A DNA stretch of 14,845 nt from Oscillospiraceae bacterium (GTDB taxonomy: Bacteria; Bacillota; Clostridia; Oscillospirales; Acutalibacteraceae): positions 1-14,845 of the forward strand of contig WRDE01000011.1 of assembly GCA_009783605.1 (NCBI GenBank), given 5' to 3'. The notes under the pieces are model-generated. The model ran no database searches and was not told where the DNA came from. It saw only the letters and a program-made list of their open reading frames with translations. Positions 6,725-12,708 of this stretch are shown here, piece by piece. The number at the start of each line of letters is the position of its first letter. Within the stretch, counting starts at the first letter, position 1. Position numbers and translations under genes: made by a program.

Positions 6725-7099
6725 TTACTCCCCTGCAAGCATGTCGCAAATCCTTTGAAGCGTATATATACAACGCTGGCACCCGCCTTCTTTTTCCAAT
6801 TCTACGATTACGCCCTGAAGAAGCAGGTATCCTCCCATTTTGTTATCTGCTTCGCCGCGCTGGAGCGCTTTTTTAATAAGGTCTTCCACCGTTTCATGGC
6901 CATTGACTTTTTTATTGCGGCAGCTCGCGCAGAAATTTACGACGACGTCATCATGTGTGGTAACAGCCACTTTACACCCGCCGTTTTTATCATAAATGTG
7001 GTTGCCGCGTACTTCATACACCCGGTCGCCATTCAGGCTCAAAAACAGAGCGCCTTCTCTCCCGGCAAGCAGATTGCCGCAGAAATCCTTTACTGGCAT
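6725..7099 (-). CDS. small Cys-rich protein of unknown function with two CxxC motifs
   Basis: I do not recognise this 124-residue protein. The frame stays open upstream to 7228, but the start is placed at the ATG at 7099: AAAGGG lies 9 bases before it, and the upstream part coincides with a conserved noncoding leader whose second copy is not coding in this frame. The protein is soluble, with no signal or transmembrane segment. Cys57-x-x-Cys60 (FCASC) and Cys107-x-x-Cys110 (GGCQRC) could together bind a zinc ion or iron-sulfur cluster. Cys7, Cys42 and Cys118 are extra. The middle is beta-rich and the end helical. It has its own promoter, leader and terminator. Its unusual leader suggests that its synthesis is regulated. 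Confidence 0.7.
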   Translation of the reverse strand: MPVKDFCGNLLAGREGALFLSLNGDRVYEVRGNHIYDKNGGCKVAVTTHDDVVVNFCASCRNKKVNGHETVEDLIKKALQRGEADNKMGGYLLLQGVIVELEKEGGCQRCIYTLQRICDMLAGE

Positions 7100-7109
7100 A
7101 TTTTCGTTC

Positions 7110-7210
7110 CCTTTGAAACAGGGCACAGGTGATTCCAAGTACCTATGCCTGCTTTGACATTTGTTCTTTCGGAAGCCGGCAAGATCCAGTGGAAATATCT
7201 TGCTTTCGAC
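7110..7210 (-). promoter_or_regulatory. structured 5' leader, copy 1 (candidate cis-regulatory RNA)
   Basis: The transcript from the promoter at 7217-7244 should carry about 110 nt before the small Cys protein's start. It forms stem 1 GCAAGAT/ATCTTGC (arms 7197-7203 and 7179-7185, 11-base loop) and stem 2 (arms 7141-7151 and 7119-7130, 10-base loop), with the ribosome binding site AAAGGG following stem 2 directly. The CCCT in the 3' arm of stem 2 could instead pair with that AGGG, giving a way to hide it. A close relative lies at 7445-7551. I cannot match it to a named riboswitch class. Confidence 0.6.
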
Positions 7211-7216
7211 AGGTAT

Positions 7217-7244
7217 AGTATAGCACAAAGTGAAATAATGTCAA
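7217..7244 (-). promoter_or_regulatory. promoter of the small Cys protein gene
   Basis: On the minus strand a perfect TTGACA (7244-7239) and TATACT (7222-7217) are 16 bp apart. The same spacing and nearly the same hexamers occur in the orphan copy at 7552-7579, 335 bases away. Confidence 0.8.
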
Positions 7245-7305
7245 CAATTATTCGAGAAAGACTTTTTATTATTGCGGAAAAAAATGCTGATGGCTCCTGC
7301 CGGCG

Positions 7306-7339
7306 CAAAAAAACACACAAGGATAATCACCCCGTGTGT
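7306..7339 (-). terminator. terminator closing the orphan leader transcript
   Basis: The minus-strand arms ACACACGGGG (7339-7330) and CCTTGTGTGT (7322-7313) form a 10-bp stem including two G-T pairs, followed by a run of T residues down to about 7307. It lies between the two leader copies, so a transcript from copy 2 should end before copy 1's promoter. Confidence 0.75.
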
Positions 7340-7364
7340 CTGAAAAAATCAAACTCCGAACCTT

Positions 7365-7418
7365 ATTGACGGCAATGTGTATCTTGTGGTATACTGCAGA
7401 GGTCAGAGTGCCGTCAAT
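7365..7418. promoter_or_regulatory. inverted-repeat element with facing promoter-like hexamers
   Basis: The arms ATTGACGGCA (7365-7374) and TGCCGTCAAT (7409-7418) flank 34 bases. Each arm supplies a TTGACG. On the plus strand it is followed at 18 bp by TATACT (7390-7395), and on the minus strand at 18 bp by TATACC (7393-7388). The element may drive transcription both ways or form a hairpin inside the orphan transcript. Confidence 0.45.
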
Positions 7419-7551
7419 TCGGTTGTTTTGGGGTGGGCGATTCACCTTTAAAACAGGGCGTAGATAGGGAAAGTATCTGCGCCTGCTTTGGCATTTTTTG
7501 TCTGTCAGGAGCCGGCAAGATCAATAGGAATATCTTGCTTTCAGCAATAAC

Positions 7552-7579
7552 AGTATATCACAGCGCAAGAAAAAGTCAA
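7552..7579 (-). promoter_or_regulatory. promoter of the orphan leader copy
   Basis: On the minus strand TTGACT (7579-7574) and TATACT (7557-7552) are 16 bp apart, the same architecture as the promoter at 7217-7244. The duplication therefore includes promoter plus leader. Confidence 0.75.
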
Positions 7580-7598
7580 TAGTTTTTTTATTTGAGGG

Positions 7599-7645
7599 AA
7601 AAGGGCAGACGCTGCCGCGTATACAGCGGCAGCGTCTGCCCTTTT
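7599..7645 (-). terminator. terminator of the VWA gene
   Basis: A perfect 20-bp stem (7599-7618 with 7626-7645) with a 7-base loop lies 9 bases after the VWA stop codon. On the minus strand the stem ends in CCCTTTTCCC, a short T run. Stem strength makes termination likely. Confidence 0.75.
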
Positions 7646-7654
7646 GCATCCTGC

Positions 7655-8299
7655 TTACTTCCGTCCTTCGAAATCTGTTTCAATATTCTCCTTCCAATCC
7701 GCCGTGATCGGCATACCTGTCCGCATACAGCACACCGTTTCGCTCACCGTTTCATATAACACATCGGTCCCTATGCTGTCGGCGCGGTATTTTACCGCCC
7801 GGTCGGGGGCGATACCGAACTGGCCCGCCGTGGCGATGGCGTCGATGTTGGCGCCGATAAAGAGAAATTCCCAGCCGAATTTTTCCTTTTGCCGCTCGAC
7901 CATCGCCTTGACCTTTTCCGGGCGGTATTCCCGGGAGGCGTTCTCCATCCCGTCGGTGGTGATCACCACCAGCACCCGTTCGGCCCGCTCGGCCTCGGCG
8001 GTATGCTTTTGGGCGTTGCCGATCTTGTCGATGGTTCGCCCGATGGCGTCCAACAGCGCGGTGGAGCCCCGGACGAAATACTCTTTACCGGTGATCGGCG
8101 CGATACCTTTGAGGTTGATCCGGTCATGCAACAACTCATACCGGTCGTCGAACAGTACCGTGGTAACCACCGCTTCGCCCTCCTGCGCCTTCTGCTTCTC
8201 CAACAGCCCATTGTACCCGCCGATAGTGTCCTGTTCCAGCCCCGACATCGACCCGCTGCGGTCGAGGATGAACACCAGCTCAGTCAATCCTTTTTTCAT
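7655..8299 (-). CDS. single-domain von Willebrand factor A (VWA) protein
   Basis: The 214-residue protein is almost entirely one VWA domain, a metal-dependent protein-binding fold. The metal-site residues are complete: Asp13-x-Ser15-x-Ser17 (DRSGS), Thr80 in RGSTALLDAIGR, and Asp116 in ITTDGMEN. There is no signal peptide or membrane segment, so it acts inside the cell. The start at 8299 has GGGAGGA about 8 bases upstream; the longer open frame to 8389 would run through a palindromic leader and is rejected. The partner is unknown. It sits just downstream of a macrodomain protein gene on the same strand but behind a terminator, so the two are probably separate transcripts. Similar small VWA proteins occur in TerY-like settings, but no ter genes are here. 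Confidence 0.9.
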   Translation of the reverse strand: MKKGLTELVFILDRSGSMSGLEQDTIGGYNGLLEKQKAQEGEAVVTTVLFDDRYELLHDRINLKGIAPITGKEYFVRGSTALLDAIGRTIDKIGNAQKHTAEAERAERVLVVITTDGMENASREYRPEKVKAMVERQKEKFGWEFLFIGANIDAIATAGQFGIAPDRAVKYRADSIGTDVLYETVSETVCCMRTGMPITADWKENIETDFEGRK

Positions 8300-8300
8300 G

Positions 8301-8356
8301 GTCGTAATCCTCCCGATAAAAATGTGGTCGTAAGTAAATCTTACGACCACAGTATA
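8301..8356 (-). promoter_or_regulatory. palindromic leader of the VWA gene (operator or attenuator candidate)
   Basis: A perfect 12-bp inverted repeat, TGTGGTCGTAAG (8323-8334) and CTTACGACCACA (8340-8351), lies directly after a TATACT -10 (8356-8351) and is followed by five T residues on the minus strand. A third TTACGAC (8307-8301) sits between the ribosome binding site and the ATG. It could pair with the 5' arm instead of the 3' arm. The -35 is unclear: TTGACA at 8389-8384 is too far from TATACT but 17 bp from a weak TTTTAT. Confidence 0.55.
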
Positions 8357-8397
8357 GCGGATAAAAAATCGAAATAGGTCGCCTGTCAAGCGACAAA

Positions 8398-8428
8398 TTC
8401 GGGGCTCGTGCGGTTCGGGGCTCGTGCG
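8398..8428. repeat. two tandem copies of TTCGGGGCTCGTGCG
   Basis: Identical 15-base copies lie at 8398-8412 and 8414-8428, a period of 16. A GC-rich stretch follows (to about 8455). This lies in the gap between the macrodomain gene terminator and the VWA promoter. No coding sequence is supported there. Confidence 0.8.
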
Positions 8429-8512
8429 CCTGCGGGCGCGACTTCGCCTGTTCGCTGTCTATAGTTGATGGAAAATAATAATTGGTTTCCCGAAGCTTTG
8501 TTAAAACGAACA

Positions 8513-8546
8513 AAAAGTCAGTCATTCCGCAGAATGACTGACTTTT
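8513..8546 (-). terminator. terminator of the macrodomain gene
   Basis: A perfect 15-bp stem (8513-8527 with 8532-8546) with a 4-base loop is followed by five T residues on the minus strand, 15 bases after the stop codon at 8561. The plus-strand side also has four T residues. Confidence 0.88.
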
Positions 8547-8560
8547 GCATGGGTTGGTTA

Positions 8561-9649
8561 TCAGGCGCCCAACAAGCTCTGATCAAACGCGAACAGCGCC
8601 TCGTTGATTTCGAAGATATTGTAGTTGCCCTTGTTGATAAAATATTCCACGATCACGTCCAATTTACTGCTGCGGGACAGGGCGAACCCGGCTTTCATCA
8701 GCAGGTCGCGGGTGCCGTCGGCCGAAAGCTCCAGCGCGACAGCGAAGGCGAGGGCGGTGTTTTTGCTGGGGCGGTAGTCTTTGTTGGAGCGTATTTTAGA
8801 AAATACCCGGCGGTCGATGTTGGCGCGTTTATATATGGCGGAATCGCCGTGGCCGCTCTCATCTATCAGCCGCAGCAGCTGCTGGGAGAAAGTCTCATCC
8901 AACCGCGCCACGACATCGTCCAGGCTGCGTTTCTGCGCCATAACCGCCTGCGGGGCCGGCATCGACGCCTTTATCAACGGGCTCTCTTGTTCGCAGGCTT
9001 CAAAATCAGCGGCAACCGTCATGGTATCGCTGAAGGTTTCCTGCTCCTCCCGCATCAGCGCCACCGTCGCGTCCAACCGGAGGGTTTGCTCTTTTGCCAG
9101 CCGCGGCAAATAGTGGGTGCCGGCATAGTGGTCGTCGATGTAGGCCTTGATCGCATGATATAGCTTTTCACTCAGCGCAAAAGCGGCCCGGTCGAACACC
9201 ACGAGGGTCACCGCCATATCCTGGCCGAGCAAAAAATCCCCGATGGCGGTTACCGCTATCCGCAGCGCCTGATCCTTGGGATACCCGTAGATGCCGGAGG
9301 AGATCAGCGGAAAAGCCACCGATTTGCAGCCGTTTTGCTTCGCCAGTTCCAGCGCGTTTTTATAGCAGTCATAGAGTAACGCCGCTTCATTTTGACCGCC
9401 GCCCTGCCAGACCGGTCCGGCGGTATGTATGATGTATTTTGCCGGCAGCGCGTAGCCTTTGGTAATAACCGCCTGCCCGGTCGCGCAGCCGCCGATTTTC
9501 GCGCAGGCACGGGTCAGTTTTTCTGCGCACGCCGCCGCGAAAATAGCGCCGCAGACGCCGCCGCCCTGCGCAAGGGCGGTGTTGGCGGCGTTGACAACGG
9601 CGTCAGCCTCTATTTTGGTAATATCGCCGCGGATGATCTCAAAAGGCAT
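8561..9649 (-). CDS. macrodomain (ADP-ribose-binding) protein with a C-terminal helical domain
   Basis: The protein has 362 residues. The start at 9649 has GGAGGA 5 bases upstream. Residues 1-170 form a macrodomain like MacroD/YmdB, which bind ADP-ribose and often remove it from proteins or O-acetyl-ADP-ribose: NAAN (20-23), GGGVCG (29-34), IIHTAGPVW (73-81) and ISSGIYGYP (116-124). In MacroD and YmdB the residue after GGGV is a catalytic Asp; here it is Cys33. Residues 170-240 are a linker. Residues about 250-362 (YKRANIDRRVFSKIRSN, SKNTALAFAVALEL, SSKLDVIVEYFI, NYNIFEINEALF) are a helical domain I recall as common in Firmicutes, alone or fused, and resembling a helix-turn-helix protein. It has no signal peptide. 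A weak promoter lies at 9761-9789. The role is probably ADP-ribose signalling or reversal. Confidence 0.88.
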   Translation of the reverse strand: MPFEIIRGDITKIEADAVVNAANTALAQGGGVCGAIFAAACAEKLTRACAKIGGCATGQAVITKGYALPAKYIIHTAGPVWQGGGQNEAALLYDCYKNALELAKQNGCKSVAFPLISSGIYGYPKDQALRIAVTAIGDFLLGQDMAVTLVVFDRAAFALSEKLYHAIKAYIDDHYAGTHYLPRLAKEQTLRLDATVALMREEQETFSDTMTVAADFEACEQESPLIKASMPAPQAVMAQKRSLDDVVARLDETFSQQLLRLIDESGHGDSAIYKRANIDRRVFSKIRSNKDYRPSKNTALAFAVALELSADGTRDLLMKAGFALSRSSKLDVIVEYFINKGNYNIFEINEALFAFDQSLLGA

Positions 9650-9669
9650 GGTTTTCCTCCAGTGTGCAT

Positions 9670-9761
9670 TAGACTTCTTGCAAAACCTTCGGTTTTGTCT
9701 GGACAAGTGTTGAAAACACTTGCCCAGCAGAACTCACAAAGTGAGTTCTGCAAGAAGTCTA
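9670..9761. repeat. cloverleaf-forming palindromic element (REP/MITE-like)
   Basis: The outer arms TAGACTTCTTGCA (9670-9682) and TGCAAGAAGTCTA (9749-9761) are perfect complements. Between them lie three hairpins with 3-base loops: AAAACC-TTC-GGTTTT (9682-9697), GGACAAGTGTT-GAA-AACACTTGCCC (9701-9725, one mismatch) and AGAACTCAC-AAA-GTGAGTTCT (9729-9749). Nearly every base is paired. ATT occurs at both edges (9668-9670, 9761-9763), possibly a 3-bp target duplication. It has no coding capacity and sits in the gap before the macrodomain gene. Confidence 0.8.
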
Positions 9762-9789
9762 TTATAGCAATTTGATAAATCGTGTGGAA
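9761..9789 (-). promoter_or_regulatory. possible promoter of the macrodomain gene
   Basis: A perfect TATAAT (9766-9761) on the minus strand overlaps the edge of the cloverleaf element. The matching -35, TTCCAC (9789-9784), is weak, at 17 bp. Transcripts would begin inside the outer arm and carry most of the element in a leader of about 105 nt. Confidence 0.4.
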
Positions 9790-9881
9790 GCTCTTACTCC
9801 TATCTATCCGCGCAGGTTGACCTTTTCTGTGGAAAGACCATATTCATATGTTCATTATTCCGCACAAAAAGTCAAACTGCT

Positions 9882-11141
9882 CTAATCGCATAAAGCCCCG
9901 AGTACCATATTGTTGATATGTCCCGCGCCCCAGTTCCAGCTATCGGAATCGGCGGGCTGGGAGTTGAATACCGCGACCGCGACATTTTTCGCCGGGTCGC
10001 CGGTGATTTTGGACCAGGCGTAGGCGCCGTGGTCAAAAGCGCGGGGACCGCGGACCATGCCGGCGTCGTCGAATTTGTCGCCGCGGATGTTCCAGCCCAA
10101 CCCCCAGGCCGGCGAGAGGTGTTCGCCGTTCCAGAAGGAGGAGGGCAGTTTGCCGTTGTGGTCGGTGAGCATCATCCGTACCGATTGCCGGGACAGTATC
10201 CGCACCCCGTCTAACGCCCCCTCGTTCAAAAACATTTCAACAAACCGGCAGATATCCGAAACGGTGGATTTGATACCGCCGCCGCCGCCCTCCTGCCGCA
10301 TCGCCCGCTCATTATTGAGCCACTCATGCCCGAGACAGCGTGCCGACCGCCGGTAATACCGCGGGATTTTCTCGTCCGGCAGCCTGAAATGGGTATCCGG
10401 CATCCCGAGCGGATCGAAAATCTTCTCCCGCGCCAGTTCGTCTAACGATTTTCCGGTCAGCCGGCTCAGTATCCGCCCGGCAATCTGGTATCCCTCATTG
10501 CAGTACGCCATCACCGTATGCGGCGGATGGGAGGGCGGCGTCGCGCCGCGCAGCCAGTCCCAGGTGTCCTCCGCCAGCCACTCATCGTCAACATCCGGCA
10601 GATTCATCTTTTCGCGTACCCGCAGACAAAAGTCCCGCTGTTCCTCCGCCGGCGCGCCGTCCGCCGGCAGAGTCAGCTCTAACTTCTCGCGGACAAAGAC
10701 CGGTATATGTTCCCAGACCGCCTCATCCGACAGCCCGCTGGTATGGGTCAGCAGCTGCCAGAGCCGGATATCGCTGCCCGTATCCCCCGAGAGCGGCGGA
10801 TAATGGGGGCGCACCCGCTGGGTCAGCTCCAGTAGCCCTTCCTCCTGCAAAATACACATCAGCGTCGCGGTGACCGTCTTGGTGATCGAAGCCAGCGCCA
10901 CGATGGTATCAAGCGCCATCGGCCCCTCCTCCTCATGCAGCCCCCGCTGCCCGTAAGCGGCCTCAAAAGCCTTCTCGCCGCCCCGGGTCACCTTGACGAT
11001 CATTGCCTGTGCCACCCGCCGCTGTTCTACCCATCCAGTGATCACCCGGTCAAGCAACATCAGCCGCTCCGGACGAAACCCGAGCCGGGCGGCGCCAAAA
11101 CACATATCCTCCAATTGCTGTGCCGTTAATAAATTGGCCAT
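9882..11141 (-). CDS. beta-lactamase-fold serine hydrolase (class C / PBP4*-like), copy B
   Basis: The protein has 419 residues of the beta-lactamase superfamily (serine esterases, peptidases, class C beta-lactamases). Active-site motifs are Ser85-x-x-Lys88 (SITK), Tyr213-Cys-Asn215 (YxN) and His371-Gly (HGA, in place of KTG), a combination more typical of esterase or peptidase members than of true beta-lactamases. LTHTSGL and FDPLGM are family landmarks. No signal peptide is present, so it should be cytoplasmic, which argues against a cell-wall or antibiotic role. The start has AGGGG 8 bases upstream. It lies 43 bases downstream of its paralogue on the same strand. No clear terminator follows. 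The substrate is unknown. Confidence 0.88.
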   Translation of the reverse strand: MANLLTAQQLEDMCFGAARLGFRPERLMLLDRVITGWVEQRRVAQAMIVKVTRGGEKAFEAAYGQRGLHEEEGPMALDTIVALASITKTVTATLMCILQEEGLLELTQRVRPHYPPLSGDTGSDIRLWQLLTHTSGLSDEAVWEHIPVFVREKLELTLPADGAPAEEQRDFCLRVREKMNLPDVDDEWLAEDTWDWLRGATPPSHPPHTVMAYCNEGYQIAGRILSRLTGKSLDELAREKIFDPLGMPDTHFRLPDEKIPRYYRRSARCLGHEWLNNERAMRQEGGGGGIKSTVSDICRFVEMFLNEGALDGVRILSRQSVRMMLTDHNGKLPSSFWNGEHLSPAWGLGWNIRGDKFDDAGMVRGPRAFDHGAYAWSKITGDPAKNVAVAVFNSQPADSDSWNWGAGHINNMVLGALCD

Positions 11142-11153
11142 ATGACATTCCCC

Positions 11154-11192
11154 TAATTATTCATTATTCATGATTAATTATTAATTAATCAT
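11154..11192. repeat. AT-rich tract with a 23-bp palindrome between the two hydrolase genes
   Basis: ATTATTCATTATTCATG-type words end in a perfect palindrome, ATGATTAATTA-T-TAATTAATCAT (11170-11192), which contains the stop codon of the upstream hydrolase. It is too AT-rich to be a good terminator, so read-through into copy B is expected. Confidence 0.6.
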
Positions 11193-12444
11193 CTATCGCC
11201 CCCAGCACCATATTATTCACATGGGCGCCGCTCCAGTTCCAGTCGGGGTTTTCGGTGGGATGGGTGCCGAAATAGGCGATGGCGACGTCCCTATCCGGGT
11301 CGCCGGTGATCATTGAGCCGCCGAAGCCGCCGTGCTGGAACGAGCGGTCGGAACGGATCATGCCGGCGTCGTCAATCTTGCCGCAGCGGATGTTCCAGCC
11401 CAGCCCCCAGGCCGGCGAGAGCCATTCGCTGTTGAAAAAAGAATCCGGCAGTTTGGCGTTATAATTGGTCAGCATCATATCGACGGTGGCGGGGGATACT
11501 ATCCGTACCCCGTCCAACTCGCCGCGGTTGAGAAACATCTGGGTGAACCGGCACATGTCGGTGACGGTGGATTTGATGCCGTTGTCGCCGCTCTCGTTAT
11601 ACCGCGCCCGGTCGTTGAGCCAGCGCCAGCCGTCGTGCCGGGAGGAGCGGCGGTAATATCGGTCATTTTTTTCCTCCGGCAGGTTCCAATAGGAATCGGT
11701 CATGCCGAGAGGACCGAACAGTTTTTCCTGCGCGTATTCGTCGATGGTTTTGCCGGAGATTTTGCTGATGAGCTTGCCGAGGATATAGTATCCCGCGCCG
11801 GCATAGATCATCTCGGTATGCGGCTTGCGGGTCAGCGGCGCCGAGAAGCGGATCGCCTCAAAAGTGTCCTGCCGCATCTCTTTCCCCGCCGGCATCGCCG
11901 GCAGCTCCATCCTCTCCCGGGCCCGCAGACAGATCTCGTCCCATACCTCGTCGGGCGCGCCCTCCTCCGGTACCGCCATCTCCAATTTTTCCTTGATAAA
12001 GACGTCGATATATCCCCACATATCCCCGTCATGCAGCCCGCTTGTGTGGGTCAGCAGCTGCCAGAGCCGGATATCGCTGTCGGTATCGCAGACAAGGCGG
12101 GGGAAATGCGGCCGTACCCGCTGGGTCAGATCCAGCAGCCCCTCCTCCTGCATGATACAGATCAGCGCCGCCGTGATCGGTTTGGTCTGGGAGCAGAGGG
12201 GATAGATGGTGTCCACCGTCAGCGGCCCCTCTTCCTCCCCGGCGCCCTTTTGCCCGTAAGCCGCCTCAAAAGCGGTTTGATTATGCCGGACCACCTTGAC
12301 CACAATACCCTGAGAAACCTTCCGCTGCTCGATCCAGCCGCGCAGCTGCCGGTCCAGATTCATCAGCCGTTCCGGCCGGAACCCCAACGCCGCCGCGTCT
12401 TCGCACATCTTTCGCAGTTGTTCTTCGGACAGGAGATTGGCCAT
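11185..12444 (-). CDS. beta-lactamase-fold serine hydrolase (class C / PBP4*-like), copy A
   Basis: This 419-residue paralogue of the 9882-11141 protein has motifs at the same positions: Ser85-x-x-Lys88 (SQTK), LTHTSGL, and His371-Gly-Gly. The YxN motif is altered: Tyr214-Ala-Gly216, with Gly for Asn. The two proteins share long identical stretches, such as LSPAWGLGWNIR, and diverge mainly around residues 180-215. The start at 12444 is chosen because both paralogues then begin MANLL, with GAGG 8 bases upstream; the open frame extends 21 codons further but overlaps the promoter. No signal peptide is present. It is the first gene of a two-gene operon. Activity may differ from copy B, given the missing Asn. 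Confidence 0.88.
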   Translation of the reverse strand: MANLLSEEQLRKMCEDAAALGFRPERLMNLDRQLRGWIEQRKVSQGIVVKVVRHNQTAFEAAYGQKGAGEEEGPLTVDTIYPLCSQTKPITAALICIMQEEGLLDLTQRVRPHFPRLVCDTDSDIRLWQLLTHTSGLHDGDMWGYIDVFIKEKLEMAVPEEGAPDEVWDEICLRARERMELPAMPAGKEMRQDTFEAIRFSAPLTRKPHTEMIYAGAGYYILGKLISKISGKTIDEYAQEKLFGPLGMTDSYWNLPEEKNDRYYRRSSRHDGWRWLNDRARYNESGDNGIKSTVTDMCRFTQMFLNRGELDGVRIVSPATVDMMLTNYNAKLPDSFFNSEWLSPAWGLGWNIRCGKIDDAGMIRSDRSFQHGGFGGSMITGDPDRDVAIAYFGTHPTENPDWNWSGAHVNNMVLGAIDD

Positions 12445-12478
12445 GAGACACACCTCTTTATCGTTAGTTATTTTATTC

Positions 12479-12507
12479 ACTATAACACAATTTATAGACC
12501 GATACAA
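12479..12507 (-). promoter_or_regulatory. promoter of the hydrolase pair
   Basis: On the minus strand TTGTAT (12507-12502) and TATAGT (12484-12479) are 17 bp apart. The start near 12472 gives a leader of about 28 nt before the ATG at 12444. Confidence 0.7.
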
Positions 12508-12561
12508 GACCCGCTTTCAAATAGATTTTATATGCATTTATTGTTTTTCGATATTTTAGTA

Positions 12562-12590
12562 TTGACAAAAGATAACAATTGCTGTATGAT
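12562..12590 (+). promoter_or_regulatory. promoter P1 of the capE operon
   Basis: A perfect TTGACA (12562-12567) and TATGAT (12585-12590) are 17 bp apart, predicting a start near 12597 and a leader of about 110 nt. It diverges from the hydrolase promoter. Confidence 0.75.
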
Positions 12591-12620
12591 ACCCGCAACA
12601 CGTTTGTTTTCCCCACCGTA

Positions 12621-12654
12621 ATTTGCCAATTTTCAATTTGCAATTTGCCATTTA
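12621..12654. repeat. AATTTGC-word repeat upstream of capE
   Basis: Variants of AATTTGC(C/A)A recur four times. An 18-base stretch, ATTTGCAATTTGCCATTT (12636-12653), recurs exactly as its reverse complement inside capF at 13820-13837. Confidence 0.8.
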
Positions 12655-12666
12655 GAATGGTATACT
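12638..12666 (+). promoter_or_regulatory. possible promoter P2 of the capE operon
   Basis: TTGCAA (12638-12643), supplied by the AATTTGC repeat, and TATACT (12661-12666) are 17 bp apart. The start near 12673 would give a short leader of about 36 nt. Confidence 0.55.
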
Positions 12667-12708
12667 GAATAAATGAACGTGTAAAAACCGGAAAGGAATG
12701 CCAAATAA

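Larger units (their letters stand above)
7306..7545 (-). ncRNA. candidate orphan noncoding RNA (leader copy 2 with terminator)
   Basis: A promoter at 7552-7579 and a terminator at 7306-7339 define a transcript of about 240 nt. Its first 100 nt (7445-7545) are leader copy 2: stem 1 GCAAGAT/ATCTTGC (7532-7538 with 7515-7521) and stem 2 (7475-7485 with 7454-7465). Two base pairs of stem 2 change on both sides between the copies (A-T to G-C, G-C to A-T). A 26-codon ORF starts in the leader, but the matching ORF in copy 1 stops after 5 codons, so it is probably not coding. No downstream gene is left for it to control. Confidence 0.5.

Noticed and set aside
7100..7228. N-terminal extension of the small Cys protein to 7228
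   Set aside because: The region is the duplicated noncoding leader, and a start at 7228 would lie upstream of the predicted transcription start near 7210.
7454..7499. plus-strand terminator formed by stem 2 of leader copy 2
   Set aside because: The T run begins 8 bases after the stem, too far for a typical intrinsic terminator.
9882..12444. antibiotic resistance by the two beta-lactamase-fold proteins
   Set aside because: Neither has a signal peptide, and the KTG motif is replaced by HGA/HGG, so a true beta-lactamase role is unlikely.
11332..12621. 429-residue plus-strand ORF
   Set aside because: It lies opposite the hydrolase gene, whose catalytic motifs and ribosome binding site are clear; long antisense frames are expected in GC-rich genes.
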